A stretch of 64,000 nt of DNA from Clostridium estertheticum (GCF_026650985.1 NZ_CP086239.1:5110501-5174500), one strand, 5' to 3'; counted from the stretch's first letter, positions 47,530-56,649 are shown. Numbers and translations: made by a program. Notes: generated from the sequence alone by a model not told the origin.

Positions 47530-47790
47530 TTACTTGCAAGCTTCGTCGAAAACTTTACGAATAATATCTTTAGAGGGCACGCCTTCATGTATCTTAACCC
47601 CATCTACATAAAATGTAGGAACATAATAGTAATCGTATTGTTTAGCTATTTCTGGTTGAAGTTCTTCATCAATTATTTTAACTTCAATGTTTGCATATTC
47701 TGGATTAGTATTCTTTAAGTCTGTAATAATAGAATGTGCTTGTTTGCAGTATGGACACCAGTCAGTTATAAACATTAATACAGGTTTCAT
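47530..47790 (-). CDS. Glutaredoxin-like thiol-disulfide protein
   Basis: The 86 residues form a single thioredoxin fold with an N-terminal redox site CPYC (about 12-15, FITDWCPYCKQA) and the cis-proline segment YVPTFYVDG (about 56). CPYC is the classic dithiol glutaredoxin site. Clostridia generally lack glutathione, so it more likely takes electrons from a thioredoxin-reductase-type partner. GGTGGTG is the ribosome site before the ATG. Confidence 0.9.
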   Translation of the reverse strand: MKPVLMFITDWCPYCKQAHSIITDLKNTNPEYANIEVKIIDEELQPEIAKQYDYYYVPTFYVDGVKIHEGVPSKDIIRKVFDEACK

Positions 47791-47904
47791 TTATTAACAC
47801 CACCTATTTTTATTTAAAGTATATATTATTTTGAATCTTACAAGATATTATACACTATCTTGTTTCTAATAAAAAAGTATTTTAATTTAAACTATCTCCC
47901 ATTA

Positions 47905-47964
47905 TTTACATAAACTTAACCTAACATTTATGAGTTATTAACTTTAAACAGTTATTCTTATAAT
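47905..47964 (+). promoter_or_regulatory. Pho-type promoter of the secreted phosphatase
   Basis: TTTACA (47905), TTAACC (47916), TTTATG (47927) and TTAACT (47938) are phased exactly 11 bases apart, the TT(A/T)ACA-N5 pattern of PhoP boxes. A further TTAAAC lies at 47944 and TATAAT at 47959-47964. The TTAAAC-to--10 distance (15) equals that seen at the two other Pho-like promoters in this window. Confidence 0.65.
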
Positions 47965-47999
47965 TGTAGATAAAAAAGAAAAAATTTAGGGGGGTAAGG

Positions 48000-49520
48000 A
48001 TGAAATTTTTTGATAAAAAAGTTTTAAGTCTATTTGTTTCAATTGGTGTTAGTTTTGGTTTGGGTAATGGAGTAAATACGGTCGCTTTTGCAGCAATCAA
48101 TGGAGTAGCAACTGTTGATCAAGCGGCTCCAATAGGAAATATTACTAAGGTGATGGTAACATTTTTAAAAGATTCAACTACAGAGAAAGGATTTACTTGG
48201 TATACTTCGAGAAAATCAATTGCTAGTGATTTGCAAGTAGTTGAACAAACTTCAAATAATCCACTTCCTAATTTTACTAAGGCTATTAATATTGTAGGAA
48301 GTTGTGCAATTCCAAGTAATAAAACAGATGTGGCTACACCAACTGGCACAACAACTTCAAAACTAGAGTATTTGCATAAAGCAGAGGCCACTGGGTTAAA
48401 GGCGAACACAACTTACTTCTACCGTGTTGGTGATGCTTCACTAGGTCTTTGGAGTGCAGGTACATTCCAAACAGCTTCAATAAGTGGAGCTTTTTCGTAC
48501 ATAGATATTGCAGACCCACAGGCTAAGGAATATGGTGAAGGGCTTCTTGCAGCTAGTACATTTAAAAAAGCTCTTGATACTGTTCCAGATTCAAAGTTTA
48601 TACAAATCAGTGGCGATCTTGTTGATAAGGGAAACGTAGAATATGAATGGGACTGGTTATTTAATAATATAGGACAAAAATTTCTCAATACAACCATAGC
48701 TCCTATTGCAGGAAATCACGATGAATATAAAGGTTCTTTTACAGACCATTTTGACCTGACTCCTGCGGCGGGATCTGACATAAGTACTGGTGTTTATTAT
48801 TCTTATAATTACTCAAATGCACATTTTGTAATGCTTAATTGCAATGAAACAGCAGAAAATGGGCTTTCAATAGGGAACAATAACCTCACTCCAGCTCAAA
48901 TTGCTTGGTTGAAAAAGGATATTACTGATGCAAAAGCAGCTGGTTCAAAATGGGTTATTGTGAATATGCATAAAGGACCTTATAGTACATCAAATCATGC
49001 TACTGATATTGATTTAGCAGGTTCTGGCGGTGCAAGAAAAACACTCGCACCTATATTTGCAAAATTAGGAGTTGATTTAGTTCTTCAGGGTCACGACCAT
49101 ATTTATGCTAGAAGTAAGCCGATAAAAGCAGATAGTACAGCAGTAACAGAAACTTTAAAAACAGAAAGTTTTCAAGGTCATAATGTTAATTATGAACAAA
49201 ATCCTGGTGCACCTGTTTATTTAATTCCAGGAACAGCAGGTCCAAAGGTTTATTACAAAAATAAGTCAATCGTTTCAGACCCTAATGCAAATGGTTATGA
49301 TCCTAAATTTTATGGACTATTTGATAAAGCAGATGAAAATCATGCAGCTATTTATGGGGCAGCCGCAGTTGATCTAAGCAGACCAGAACGCAGTAATATA
49401 CAAAATTTTGAAAGTGTAACTGTAGATGCAAATAAATTGTCTGTTATTTCTTATGAAATAGACCAAAACAGAAACAGTAAAGCTCCATATATTATCGATA
49501 TGTTTGGTATAGAGAAATAG
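48000..49520 (+). CDS. Secreted purple-acid-phosphatase-like phosphoesterase
   Basis: The 506 residues begin with a signal peptide (cleavage after AFA, about 31). An Fn3-like N-terminal domain (about 35-155) and a calcineurin-type phosphoesterase domain (about 160-445) follow. Metal ligands appear in DIADPQ, SGDLVDKG, AGNHDEY, NMHKG and QGHDHIYAR. It should release phosphate from organic esters outside the cell. AGGGGGGTAAGG precedes the ATG. The PhoP-like boxes upstream suggest induction by phosphate limitation. A second secreted protein gene follows 82 bases later, perhaps in the same transcript. Confidence 0.9.
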   Translation: MKFFDKKVLSLFVSIGVSFGLGNGVNTVAFAAINGVATVDQAAPIGNITKVMVTFLKDSTTEKGFTWYTSRKSIASDLQVVEQTSNNPLPNFTKAINIVGSCAIPSNKTDVATPTGTTTSKLEYLHKAEATGLKANTTYFYRVGDASLGLWSAGTFQTASISGAFSYIDIADPQAKEYGEGLLAASTFKKALDTVPDSKFIQISGDLVDKGNVEYEWDWLFNNIGQKFLNTTIAPIAGNHDEYKGSFTDHFDLTPAAGSDISTGVYYSYNYSNAHFVMLNCNETAENGLSIGNNNLTPAQIAWLKKDITDAKAAGSKWVIVNMHKGPYSTSNHATDIDLAGSGGARKTLAPIFAKLGVDLVLQGHDHIYARSKPIKADSTAVTETLKTESFQGHNVNYEQNPGAPVYLIPGTAGPKVYYKNKSIVSDPNANGYDPKFYGLFDKADENHAAIYGAAAVDLSRPERSNIQNFESVTVDANKLSVISYEIDQNRNSKAPYIIDMFGIEK

Positions 49521-49602
49521 AACTAAAGCGCTATCGATGTTGGCGGATTTTAGGAAAGTTTAATAATATCAAATTTAAATAAAGTAAATGGGGGTTGAAT
49601 AT

Positions 49603-50427
49603 ATGAACAAAAAAATTATAAATTCATTATTTGCTGCGTTAATAATAGCTGGAGCGACATCGTTGTCAGCTTATGCAGCAATGGCAGATGGTACTGTTGT
49701 TATAGGAAGTAAAGCTTTTGACTTGAATTATGCTAATAGTCCAGTAAATCTTGCAGAAATAACTAACGAAATACAGGTAGGTAGAGTAGTTTATGTTAAG
49801 GAATTTGGTGGAAACTGGATTAATAATATAACTGGACTAGTGGTGGATGGTAGCTGCATACCAGCTGTAGTTTATAAGAATGCTACTAAACAAATTAACT
49901 TTGCTACTGGAGATAAAAATGAAATTATTTCAAATGTAAATGCAAATGAAACGGTACGAGCATATGAATTAGCACCAATATACTCGCAACCTCAGATAAC
50001 TGGTGCCAATGCATTGGGAGCAATAGCCCAGGTTGCAGTTGGGTCGCTAACAGATGTATTAACTAAGGATGATTTACAATCTCGTATAAATAATGAAAAT
50101 GATAAAATAGCAGCACGGGTGGTATATCTTCAAATTGGTGAAATAAAAGCTGTTAATGGCACAATAACATTAACATTTAATAATCCTTTAGTTGTAAAAC
50201 CAGAAGTTTCGGCTTTTGTTGTAAATCAGACAATTGGAACTGGAGTTGCAATAAAAGTAGTGCCTACAGCAGTTGATTTAGACTCAACTGGAAAGATTAT
50301 TACTTTAACTGTGCCACAAGTCAAAAAAATATCAACTGAGCAGAAAGTGGTTAATACAGTATCTTATGATACAGCTGTACCAGTTACTGAAGCCGGATTC
50401 AAAGTTGCAGTAGATACCTCACATTAG
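49603..50427 (+). CDS. Secreted protein of unknown function next to the phosphatase
   Basis: No family is recognised. The 274 residues have a signal peptide (about 1-25, ending SAYA) and a mature part that looks all-beta. It has a possible repeat of hydrophobic strands in the first half (GTVVIGSKAFDLNYANSP, VGRVVYVKEFGGNWIN) and an Ig-like C-terminal part (about 170-274, INGTITLTFNN-type strands). I use the ATG at 49603 because GGGGG lies about ten bases upstream. The frame could begin at 49588. It lies behind the Pho-type phosphatase gene with no terminator between, so it may be part of the same response. Confidence 0.75.
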   Translation: MNKKIINSLFAALIIAGATSLSAYAAMADGTVVIGSKAFDLNYANSPVNLAEITNEIQVGRVVYVKEFGGNWINNITGLVVDGSCIPAVVYKNATKQINFATGDKNEIISNVNANETVRAYELAPIYSQPQITGANALGAIAQVAVGSLTDVLTKDDLQSRINNENDKIAARVVYLQIGEIKAVNGTITLTFNNPLVVKPEVSAFVVNQTIGTGVAIKVVPTAVDLDSTGKIITLTVPQVKKISTEQKVVNTVSYDTAVPVTEAGFKVAVDTSH

Positions 50428-50442
50428 AAATAATGAAATGAG

Positions 50443-50471
50443 AAAAGGACAGTATTGAACTGTTCTTTTGT
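50443..50471 (+). terminator. Terminator after the secreted-protein gene
   Basis: AAAAGGACAGT and ACTGTTCTTTT pair around ATTGA. The T-rich right arm ends in TTTTG. Confidence 0.85.
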
Positions 50472-50507
50472 TATTTGAAAAATAATTTTTAATGTTTAGA
50501 TATAGAT

Positions 50508-50524
50508 TAATCTAGCCTAGATTA
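50508..50524 (+). promoter_or_regulatory. Perfect palindrome upstream of the deacetylase gene
   Basis: TAATCTAG-C-CTAGATTA is an exact inverted repeat 65 bases before the start codon. It could be an operator; the regulator is unknown. Confidence 0.4.
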
Positions 50525-50588
50525 GGTAACAATAACTTAGGAATGTATATATATATTTAAGATTAACTATATTTATGGAGGATATAAT

Positions 50589-51308
50589 ATGAAGAGAAAA
50601 AGTTTAACTATGTTTACAATTTTTTTACTTTTATCTTGTTTCTTAGGGAGCCAAACAGCAATGGCTTATTCTACACTAAGTAAAAATGATGAAAAAGTAA
50701 TATATTTAACATTTGATGATGGACCAAGTGTTATGACAGATAAGGTTCTAGATATACTTAAAGAAAATGGTGTAAATGCTACTTTTTTTCTTATAGGAAA
50801 TCAAATAAAAGGTTATGAGGATATGGTAAAAAGAATATATACGCAAGGTAATAGTATAGGTCTGCATACCTACACCCACACATATAAGAAAATATATTCA
50901 AGTAAAAGAGGGTTTATAGCTGAGATGCTTAAATCTCAGGATGAAATTAGTTCTATTATAGGAGTTAAACCAACAATAATAAGATTTCCTTCGGGTAGTA
51001 GCAAACATTTAACTAAAGCTTTTTTAGAAGAACTTCATGGGTATAATTTTAAAGTATATGACTGGAATGCTGTTATGTCAGATGGAGTTAATTGTAATAC
51101 TCCTCCTGACAAATTGTATAGAGAAGCAACTAAAACTACAGTTAGGGATCATCCTATAATACTGCTTATGCATTGTGACTATATGCATAAGAACACATGT
51201 AAGGCATTACCTAGAGTAATAAAGTTTTATAAAGATAATGGATATGAATTTAAAATTATTAATGATAAAACACCTGAAGTTTATTTTCCAATTAAAAATA
51301 ATAAATAA
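50589..51308 (+). CDS. Secreted polysaccharide deacetylase (NodB domain)
   Basis: The 239 residues have a signal peptide (about 1-26, ending AMA) and a CE4 NodB domain: motif 1 TFDDGPS (about 40), motif 2 HTYTH (about 96), RFPSGSS (about 136), DWN (about 158) and LLMHCD (about 200). The Asp-His-His metal triad is complete. Such enzymes remove acetyl groups from peptidoglycan or chitin-like glycans outside the cell; PdaA-type proteins act in spore cortex. The ribosome site GGAGG precedes the ATG by about eight bases. Confidence 0.92.
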   Translation: MKRKSLTMFTIFLLLSCFLGSQTAMAYSTLSKNDEKVIYLTFDDGPSVMTDKVLDILKENGVNATFFLIGNQIKGYEDMVKRIYTQGNSIGLHTYTHTYKKIYSSKRGFIAEMLKSQDEISSIIGVKPTIIRFPSGSSKHLTKAFLEELHGYNFKVYDWNAVMSDGVNCNTPPDKLYREATKTTVRDHPIILLMHCDYMHKNTCKALPRVIKFYKDNGYEFKIINDKTPEVYFPIKNNK

Positions 51309-51323
51309 TAAACACGCCAAAAT

Positions 51324-51369
51324 AACCAGTTGAAGTGATATCAAATCATATTAACTGGCTGTTTGTTTT
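51324..51369 (+). terminator. Terminator after the deacetylase gene
   Basis: AACCAGTT and AACTGGCT arms enclose a partly paired ATATCA/TGATAT-type interior and are followed by GTTTGTTTT. Confidence 0.65.
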
Positions 51370-51418
51370 AAAGGTAATAATAAGAAAAAAAGAATTTTAT
51401 AAAAATATACGAAATTGT

Positions 51419-51447
51419 TTGACAATTGTGTAAATTTAGAATATTAT
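51419..51447 (+). promoter_or_regulatory. Sigma-A promoter of the ilv operon
   Basis: TTGACA, 17 bases, TATTAT. The predicted start near 51454 is just before the first T-box leader. Confidence 0.8.
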
Positions 51448-51477
51448 ATGTATTAAGATTAGATTTAAAATAAAATG

Positions 51478-51787
51478 TATAAAGCGATGATGGAGAAAAA
51501 AATTCCAAAGCATAACTACAGAGAGCCAATAATTATTGAGAATTGGTGTTATAGTGGGAATAAATATATCACTCTAGAGCTTCTTAGTTGAAATAAAGTA
51601 AACATGGACGGATGCCACCGTTATAAGGCTAGGTTTTAAAGAGATTTAGTGATTTTGAATTAGATTTCTTGGAGCTGATAATAAGGTAATTCATTGATTT
51701 GAATTATGAACTAGGGTGGTACCACGAAAGTTTTCGTCCCTATAAACATATATATATGTGTTTATAGGGATGAAAACTTTTTATTTT
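51478..51787 (+). ncRNA. T-box riboswitch 1 (likely leucine)
   Basis: The order fits a full T-box leader: AAAGCGATGATGG start, AGAGAGCC, GAATTGGTG, a CACTCTAGAGC descending strand, stem II with ACGG/CCGT (51610-51634 region), the T-box AGGGTGGTACCACG at 51713-51726, and a long terminator 51728-51786 whose stem includes TTTTCGTCCCTATAAACAT. The codon at the expected offset after GAGC is TTA (51584-51586, Leu); CTT next to it is also Leu. A leucine signal suits branched-chain synthesis. Uncharged tRNA binding would favour the antiterminator. Confidence 0.9.
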
Positions 51788-51889
51788 TAAGAAAAAGTTT
51801 TCTTAGGTAAGTCTAAATGTAAATACAATAAATTTTAGCTTTAACAATTTAATTTTACAGGAATATATTAAAAAATAAAATAATAAAAT

Positions 51890-52100
51890 AAAGCTATGAA
51901 GGAGATAAAGATATCACATTTAAAACCACAGAGAGTCAACGTTTGCTGAGAGTTGATGTTTTAAGGATATGTAATAATCACTCCTGAGCTATAAGAATAA
52001 TAAGGTAATTTACAAAAGTAAATTATGAACTAGGGTGGTACCACGAATCTTTCGTCCCTATAAACATAACTAATTATGTTTATAGTGATGGAAGATTTTT
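51890..52100 (+). ncRNA. T-box riboswitch 2 (short form, specifier unclear)
   Basis: A second leader follows with no promoter between: AAGCTATGAAGGAG start, AGAGAGTC, GAGTTGATG, CACTCCTGAGC, T-box AGGGTGGTACCACG at 52032-52045 and terminator 52045-52100. It lacks stem II and the pseudoknot region between stem I and the antiterminator, as in glyQS-type T-boxes. The codon at the same offset as in leader 1 is AAG (51993-51995). ATA (51991-51993, Ile) would need a two-base shift. Both leaders must be read through to express ilvN. Confidence 0.85.
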
Positions 52101-52127
52101 TATTTGCGAGTAAAAGGGGGAGTTGTA

Positions 52128-52394
52128 ATGTATAAAACTATAAGTGCAAAGGTGGAACATGGTATAGACGCATTAGTAAGAGTTACAAACACTTTAAGGA
52201 GAAAAGAATTTAAAATAAAAGGACTAGTAATGACAGAAGTTGAAATTGATGGATATTCGGATTTAAGGATAACAATAGAGGAATACTCTAATTTAGGGAT
52301 AGAACAAGCGATGATGCAGCTTAGAAAAATTATAAATGTATATGAAATTGAAGAGGTTAAAGGTGAGCTCGTAGCACCGAAGGTGATGATTTAA
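52128..52394 (+). CDS. ilvN: Acetolactate synthase small (regulatory) subunit
   Basis: The 88 residues are one ACT domain (YKTISAKVEHGIDALVRVTNT and LRRKEFKIKGL, then a DLRITIEE strand). The usual C-terminal extension of IlvH is missing, as in short IlvN/IlvM-type subunits. It binds branched-chain amino acids and controls IlvB. The ATG at 52128 is used, with AAAGGGGG upstream. A TTG at 52104 would overlap the leader terminator. ilvB starts 27 bases downstream, so they are cotranscribed under the two T-boxes. Confidence 0.9.
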   Translation: MYKTISAKVEHGIDALVRVTNTLRRKEFKIKGLVMTEVEIDGYSDLRITIEEYSNLGIEQAMMQLRKIINVYEIEEVKGELVAPKVMI

Positions 52395-52421
52395 TTAAAA
52401 AACTAAAAAGAAGGTGATAAT

Positions 52422-54086
52422 ATGTTACTTAATGGAGCTCAAATAGTACTTAAGTGTTTAAAGGAGCAAGAGGCAAATATTATATTTGGATATCCAGGTG
52501 GAGCTGTGATTCCACTCTATGATGCACTATATGATGAACTTGATTATTTCACTCACATTAGAACGGCTCATGAACAAGCGGCAGTTCATGCAGCAGATGG
52601 GTATGCAAGGTCCACTGGAAAGGTTGGTGTATGTTTTGTAACTTCAGGTCCTGGTGCAACGAATACTATAACTGGAATTGCAACAGCTTATATGGACTCG
52701 ATTCCAATAGTTGTAATTACAGGGCAGGTTGCGAGAAGTTTGCTTGGACGTGATTCTTTTCAGGAAATAGATATAATGGGAATTACTTTATCTATTACAA
52801 AGCACAGCTGCATTGTAAAGGATGAAAAAGAATTAGCAGGTACTATAAGAGAAGCATTTGAAATAGCAAAAAGTGGAAGACCGGGGCCAGTGCTTATTGA
52901 TATCCCAAAGGATATTTTCTTAAGTGAAACGGAATATGAAAAAATAGATAAAGAAGGTAAAGTCCAAAAGCCTACTATTAATATAGAAATGGAAAAAATA
53001 CAAGAAGCAGTTAAAATGATTCAGGATTCAAAGAAACCTATAATTTATGCTGGTGGTGGAATTAAAACAGCTAATGCTTCAAAGAAATTTTGTGAGTTTG
53101 CATTGCTTTGCGATATTCCTGTGGCAAATACATTAATGGGACTTGGTACTATTCCAAGAGATCATAAATTATCTCTTGGAATGGTAGGAATGCATGGATT
53201 TCGCGAAACAAATTTAGCGGTGACAAGGAGTGATTTAATTATAACAATTGGTGCACGATTTAGTGATAGAGTAATTGGAAAAGCAGATGAATTTGCACCA
53301 ACTGCAAAAATCATTCAGATTGATATTGATGAGACTGAGATAGATAAAAATAAGAGCATAGACTTATCTTTAGTTGGAGATATGAATACGATACTAGAAG
53401 ATTTAATTTCTAATATGGATCAAAAGGATAGAAAGGCATGGCATGAGGAGATAGAGAATCTCAAGGTAACAAATAATACAAATATAAAACAAAATAGTTT
53501 TACGCATGTTGATGTGCTCAAATGTCTGAATGGAGCTCTTGAGGAAGATACAATTGTTACCACTGATGTAGGACAACATCAAATGTGGACTGCCCAAATG
53601 TGGAAATTCAAGTATCCTAGAACATTTATAACTTCGGGAGGCCTTGGAACAATGGGGTTTGGATTAGGGGCTGCAATTGGAAGTCAGATGGGTAATTTAG
53701 ACAAAAGGGTGCTACTAGTAACCGGTGATGGAAGTTTTCGAATGAGCTGCAATGAACTTCAAACTATATCAAAATATAAACTCCCTATAATTACTTTGAT
53801 TATGAATAATCATACCTTAGGAATGGTAAGACAGTGGCAGAGAATGTTTAGCAACGGAAGATACAGTGAAACAGATATCGGTGATGAGGTAAACTATGTA
53901 AAACTTGCACAGGCTTATGGTATTGAAGCATATAGAGTTACAAGTAGGGATCAATTAAAAAATGTACTTGAAATAGTAACAAAGGAAAAAAGGCCTATGC
54001 TTATAGATTGTGTAATAGATAAAGAAGAAGGCGTATATCCAATTGTACCGCCAGGTAAATCTATTAAGGAATTAGTATTAGAGTGA
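52422..54086 (+). CDS. ilvB: Acetolactate synthase large subunit
   Basis: The 554-residue enzyme has the three domains of thiamine-diphosphate synthases. The N-terminal one has GYPGGAVIPLYD and catalytic Glu in HEQAAVHAADGYAR (about 48). The middle FAD-type domain has GGGIKTANA and IGARFSDRV. The C-terminal TPP/Mg site has GDGSFRMSCNELQT (about 433) ending in MNNH (about 461). It condenses two pyruvates, or pyruvate and 2-oxobutyrate, the first common step to valine, leucine and isoleucine. GAAGGTGA precedes the ATG. The other ilv genes are not in the window. Confidence 0.96.
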   Translation: MLLNGAQIVLKCLKEQEANIIFGYPGGAVIPLYDALYDELDYFTHIRTAHEQAAVHAADGYARSTGKVGVCFVTSGPGATNTITGIATAYMDSIPIVVITGQVARSLLGRDSFQEIDIMGITLSITKHSCIVKDEKELAGTIREAFEIAKSGRPGPVLIDIPKDIFLSETEYEKIDKEGKVQKPTINIEMEKIQEAVKMIQDSKKPIIYAGGGIKTANASKKFCEFALLCDIPVANTLMGLGTIPRDHKLSLGMVGMHGFRETNLAVTRSDLIITIGARFSDRVIGKADEFAPTAKIIQIDIDETEIDKNKSIDLSLVGDMNTILEDLISNMDQKDRKAWHEEIENLKVTNNTNIKQNSFTHVDVLKCLNGALEEDTIVTTDVGQHQMWTAQMWKFKYPRTFITSGGLGTMGFGLGAAIGSQMGNLDKRVLLVTGDGSFRMSCNELQTISKYKLPIITLIMNNHTLGMVRQWQRMFSNGRYSETDIGDEVNYVKLAQAYGIEAYRVTSRDQLKNVLEIVTKEKRPMLIDCVIDKEEGVYPIVPPGKSIKELVLE

Positions 54087-54140
54087 AACAATGCTTTTCA
54101 GTAATATTTCAGATATATAAATTAAATTTTTATTTTATAA

Positions 54141-54173
54141 AAGAGCCACTTCTGGGATGAAGTGGCTCTTTTT
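54141..54173 (+). terminator. Terminator after ilvB
   Basis: AAGAGCCACTTC and GAAGTGGCTCTT pair around TGGGAT and are followed by TTT. Confidence 0.92.
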
Positions 54174-54279
54174 GAAATATTTTTTAATACAACTTATATT
54201 TATAATACTAGTTGAAGTATAATAGTGATTGGGTAGGTTGTACTTAATCACCTAAAATATAATATTTACGGGGGACAAC

Positions 54280-55761
54280 ATGGATTTATCAACTATTTTT
54301 TTAATATTTATATATGTATTTAATATAATGTCTGTTTTGAAACTTATTTTTATAAAACGAAGTGATACGAGAGTTATATTCGCATGGCTTTTAGTATTCT
54401 TTTTTTTACCTTACGTTGGTTTTGTTTTTTATTTCTTGGTAGGTAGTAAATATAAAATGCGTATTATGTCAAAAAGGTATGGGATGGGTGAAATAGAAGA
54501 AAAGTACAATAAAGTACTAGAGAAACATATTCATAATATTGATACGGATAAAATACAATTTAGAGAGGTAGAAACTGAAAAATACAGAGATTTGATTACC
54601 ATGAACTCAAAAAATATAATGTGTTATTTTACTCAAAATAATGAAGTAGAGCTTCTATTAAATGCTAAGGAAACATTCTCTATGGTTTTTGAAGACATTA
54701 AAAATGCTACAAAAAGCATTGAAGTAATGTATTATATTTTTAAAGCAAAAGATAAAATTGGTAAAGAATTTATATCTCTTTTAGAAGAAAAGGCAAGACA
54801 GGGAGTAAAAGTAACTTTAATATATGATGGGATTGGGTCTTTACATACTCATATGAGTGATTTTAAGGAGTTAAAAAAAGCTGGTGGGCATGTGTACAGA
54901 TTTTTGCCATCTATCATAAAAAGTTTATTGCTTATAAATTACAGATTACATAGAAAAATAGTTATTTTAGATGGTAAAATCGCTCATACTGGTGGAATTA
55001 ATGTGGGTGACGAATATTTTGGTTTGAAAAAAATAAATAAACCTTGGAGGGATACAACGATACGTTTGACTGGTTACAGTGTACTTTCATTTCAAACAAG
55101 GTTTTGGTCTGATTTGATTTTTTTGCAAAATCAAAGCTTTAGAAAGATAAATAGGGCTAAATTAAAGTTCGATGAAAAGTTATTAAAAAGTTTTTATGAC
55201 CCTATAGAAGAAGGTAATATAGGAGTTCAAATACTCTCAAGTGGTCCTAGTAGTAGAAATGATTCTATAAAAGATAGTTATGTTAAGATGATTACCACTG
55301 CAAAAAAATACTTATATATTCAAACACCATATTTTATTCCAGATAAAACTATATTAGATGCGCTAAGGATGGCAGCTGCTGGTGGTGTTGATGTTAGAAT
55401 AATGCTTCCTGGTATACCAGATCAAAAACCTATTTATGCCGTTTCCTTATTAAATGTGGCAAAACTCTTAAAGTATGGAGTAAAGGTATATCTGCATTCA
55501 GGTTTTCTTCATGCTAAAACACTTGTTATAGATGATCACGTCTCAACAGTAGGAACTGCAAATATTGATATTAGAAGTTTTAGTCTTAATTATGAAATTA
55601 ATGCATTTGTTTATAATAATGAATTTGCAATTAAATGTCGTGATACATTTTTAAATGATATCAAAGATTGTACAATATTTGATATTGAAACTTATTCTAA
55701 ACGTGGTTTGTGGAAAAAGATCTATGAATCTGTTTGGCGTTTTATTACTCCTATTGCTTGA
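54280..55761 (+). CDS. cls: Cardiolipin synthase
   Basis: The 493-residue membrane protein has two N-terminal transmembrane helices (about 2-22 and 33-53, FAWLLVFFFLPYVGF) and two phospholipase D-type domains. Their HKD motifs are HRKIVILDGKIAHTGG (about 225) and HAKTLVIDDHVSTVGTAN (about 408). It joins two phosphatidylglycerols to give cardiolipin and glycerol. Length matches Firmicute Cls. It is preceded by GGGGGACA. It has its own promoter region and lies directly before the Pho-type promoter of the phosphodiesterase gene, whose boxes begin at its stop codon. Confidence 0.94.
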   Translation: MDLSTIFLIFIYVFNIMSVLKLIFIKRSDTRVIFAWLLVFFFLPYVGFVFYFLVGSKYKMRIMSKRYGMGEIEEKYNKVLEKHIHNIDTDKIQFREVETEKYRDLITMNSKNIMCYFTQNNEVELLLNAKETFSMVFEDIKNATKSIEVMYYIFKAKDKIGKEFISLLEEKARQGVKVTLIYDGIGSLHTHMSDFKELKKAGGHVYRFLPSIIKSLLLINYRLHRKIVILDGKIAHTGGINVGDEYFGLKKINKPWRDTTIRLTGYSVLSFQTRFWSDLIFLQNQSFRKINRAKLKFDEKLLKSFYDPIEEGNIGVQILSSGPSSRNDSIKDSYVKMITTAKKYLYIQTPYFIPDKTILDALRMAAAGGVDVRIMLPGIPDQKPIYAVSLLNVAKLLKYGVKVYLHSGFLHAKTLVIDDHVSTVGTANIDIRSFSLNYEINAFVYNNEFAIKCRDTFLNDIKDCTIFDIETYSKRGLWKKIYESVWRFITPIA

Positions 55762-55811
55762 AACTTAATTAACATTGTTTTAATCTGTTTGTAACAATGT
55801 TAATTTATAAT
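55758..55811 (+). promoter_or_regulatory. Pho-type promoter of ugpQ
   Basis: TTGAAA (55758), TTAACA (55769), TTAATC (55780) and GTAACA (55791) are spaced 11 bases apart. TATAAT lies at 55806-55811, 15 bases after the last box start. The pattern fits PhoP boxes and activator contact with the -35 region. Confidence 0.7.
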
Positions 55812-55897
55812 GTAATTATAAGTGAATTTAAAATAGTAATATTTATTTTAATAGTTTATTATGCTAAGAGAGTGAGAATATAATGGGAGGTATTTAT

Positions 55898-56629
55898 ATG
55901 GTAATTAATTATGCACATAGGGGTGCTAGTGGCTATTTTCCTGAAAACACAATGCTTTCTTTTAGAAAAGCGATTGAACTTGGGGCTACTGGTATTGAAA
56001 CTGATATTCAGATGACTTCGGATGGAGTACTTGTACTTATTCATGATGAGAATGTAGACCGAACCACAAATGGAACGGGACTCGTAAAAGATTTTAGATT
56101 TGTTGATTTAAATAAATTGGATGCAGGTTCTTGGTTTAATGATAATTATAATAATGAAACGATACCTACTGCTGAGCAGTTAATTATTTTAGCTAAAGAA
56201 AATAACATATTATTAAATTTAGAGATAAAAAATGGTGAAGTTATGTATCTAGGCATTGAAGAAAAACTTATAGAGATGATTTATAAATATAATTATGAAG
56301 ACAAAGTAATATTATCTAGTTTTAATCATTACTCTATGGTACATTGCAAAGAGATTTCTAAAGAAATAAAAACAGGCCTTTTATACATGGCCGGACTTTA
56401 CCATCCAGAAGCATATTGTAAATATACTGGGGCTGATGCTTTGCATCCATATTATATTTCAATTAATAAGGAAATTATTGATGACGCAAAAAAAGAGGGC
56501 CTTTTAGTAAATCCTTTTACAGTGAATAGTGAAGAATCTATGAAAAAGTTAATTGAAGCTGGAGTTAGCGGAATAATTACTAATTATCCGGATAAATTAA
56601 AGAAAGTTTTAACAAATATTAAAAAGTAA
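55898..56629 (+). CDS. ugpQ: Glycerophosphodiester phosphodiesterase
   Basis: The 243-residue cytosolic protein matches GDPD enzymes: HRGASGYFPENTMLSF (catalytic His and Glu, about 6-20), ETDIQMTSDGVLVLIHDE (metal Glu/Asp and second catalytic His, about 40-57), LEIK (about 110) and the end GVSGIITNYPDKL. It splits glycerophosphodiesters to glycerol-3-phosphate and an alcohol. The ATG at 55898 follows GGGAGG by seven bases; an ATG at 55883 would contain that site. Its promoter and the neighbouring ugp-type importer genes tie it to phosphate scavenging. Confidence 0.95.
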   Translation: MVINYAHRGASGYFPENTMLSFRKAIELGATGIETDIQMTSDGVLVLIHDENVDRTTNGTGLVKDFRFVDLNKLDAGSWFNDNYNNETIPTAEQLIILAKENNILLNLEIKNGEVMYLGIEEKLIEMIYKYNYEDKVILSSFNHYSMVHCKEISKEIKTGLLYMAGLYHPEAYCKYTGADALHPYYISINKEIIDDAKKEGLLVNPFTVNSEESMKKLIEAGVSGIITNYPDKLKKVLTNIKK

Positions 56630-56649
56630 ATACTAGGTTAACTAAATAC

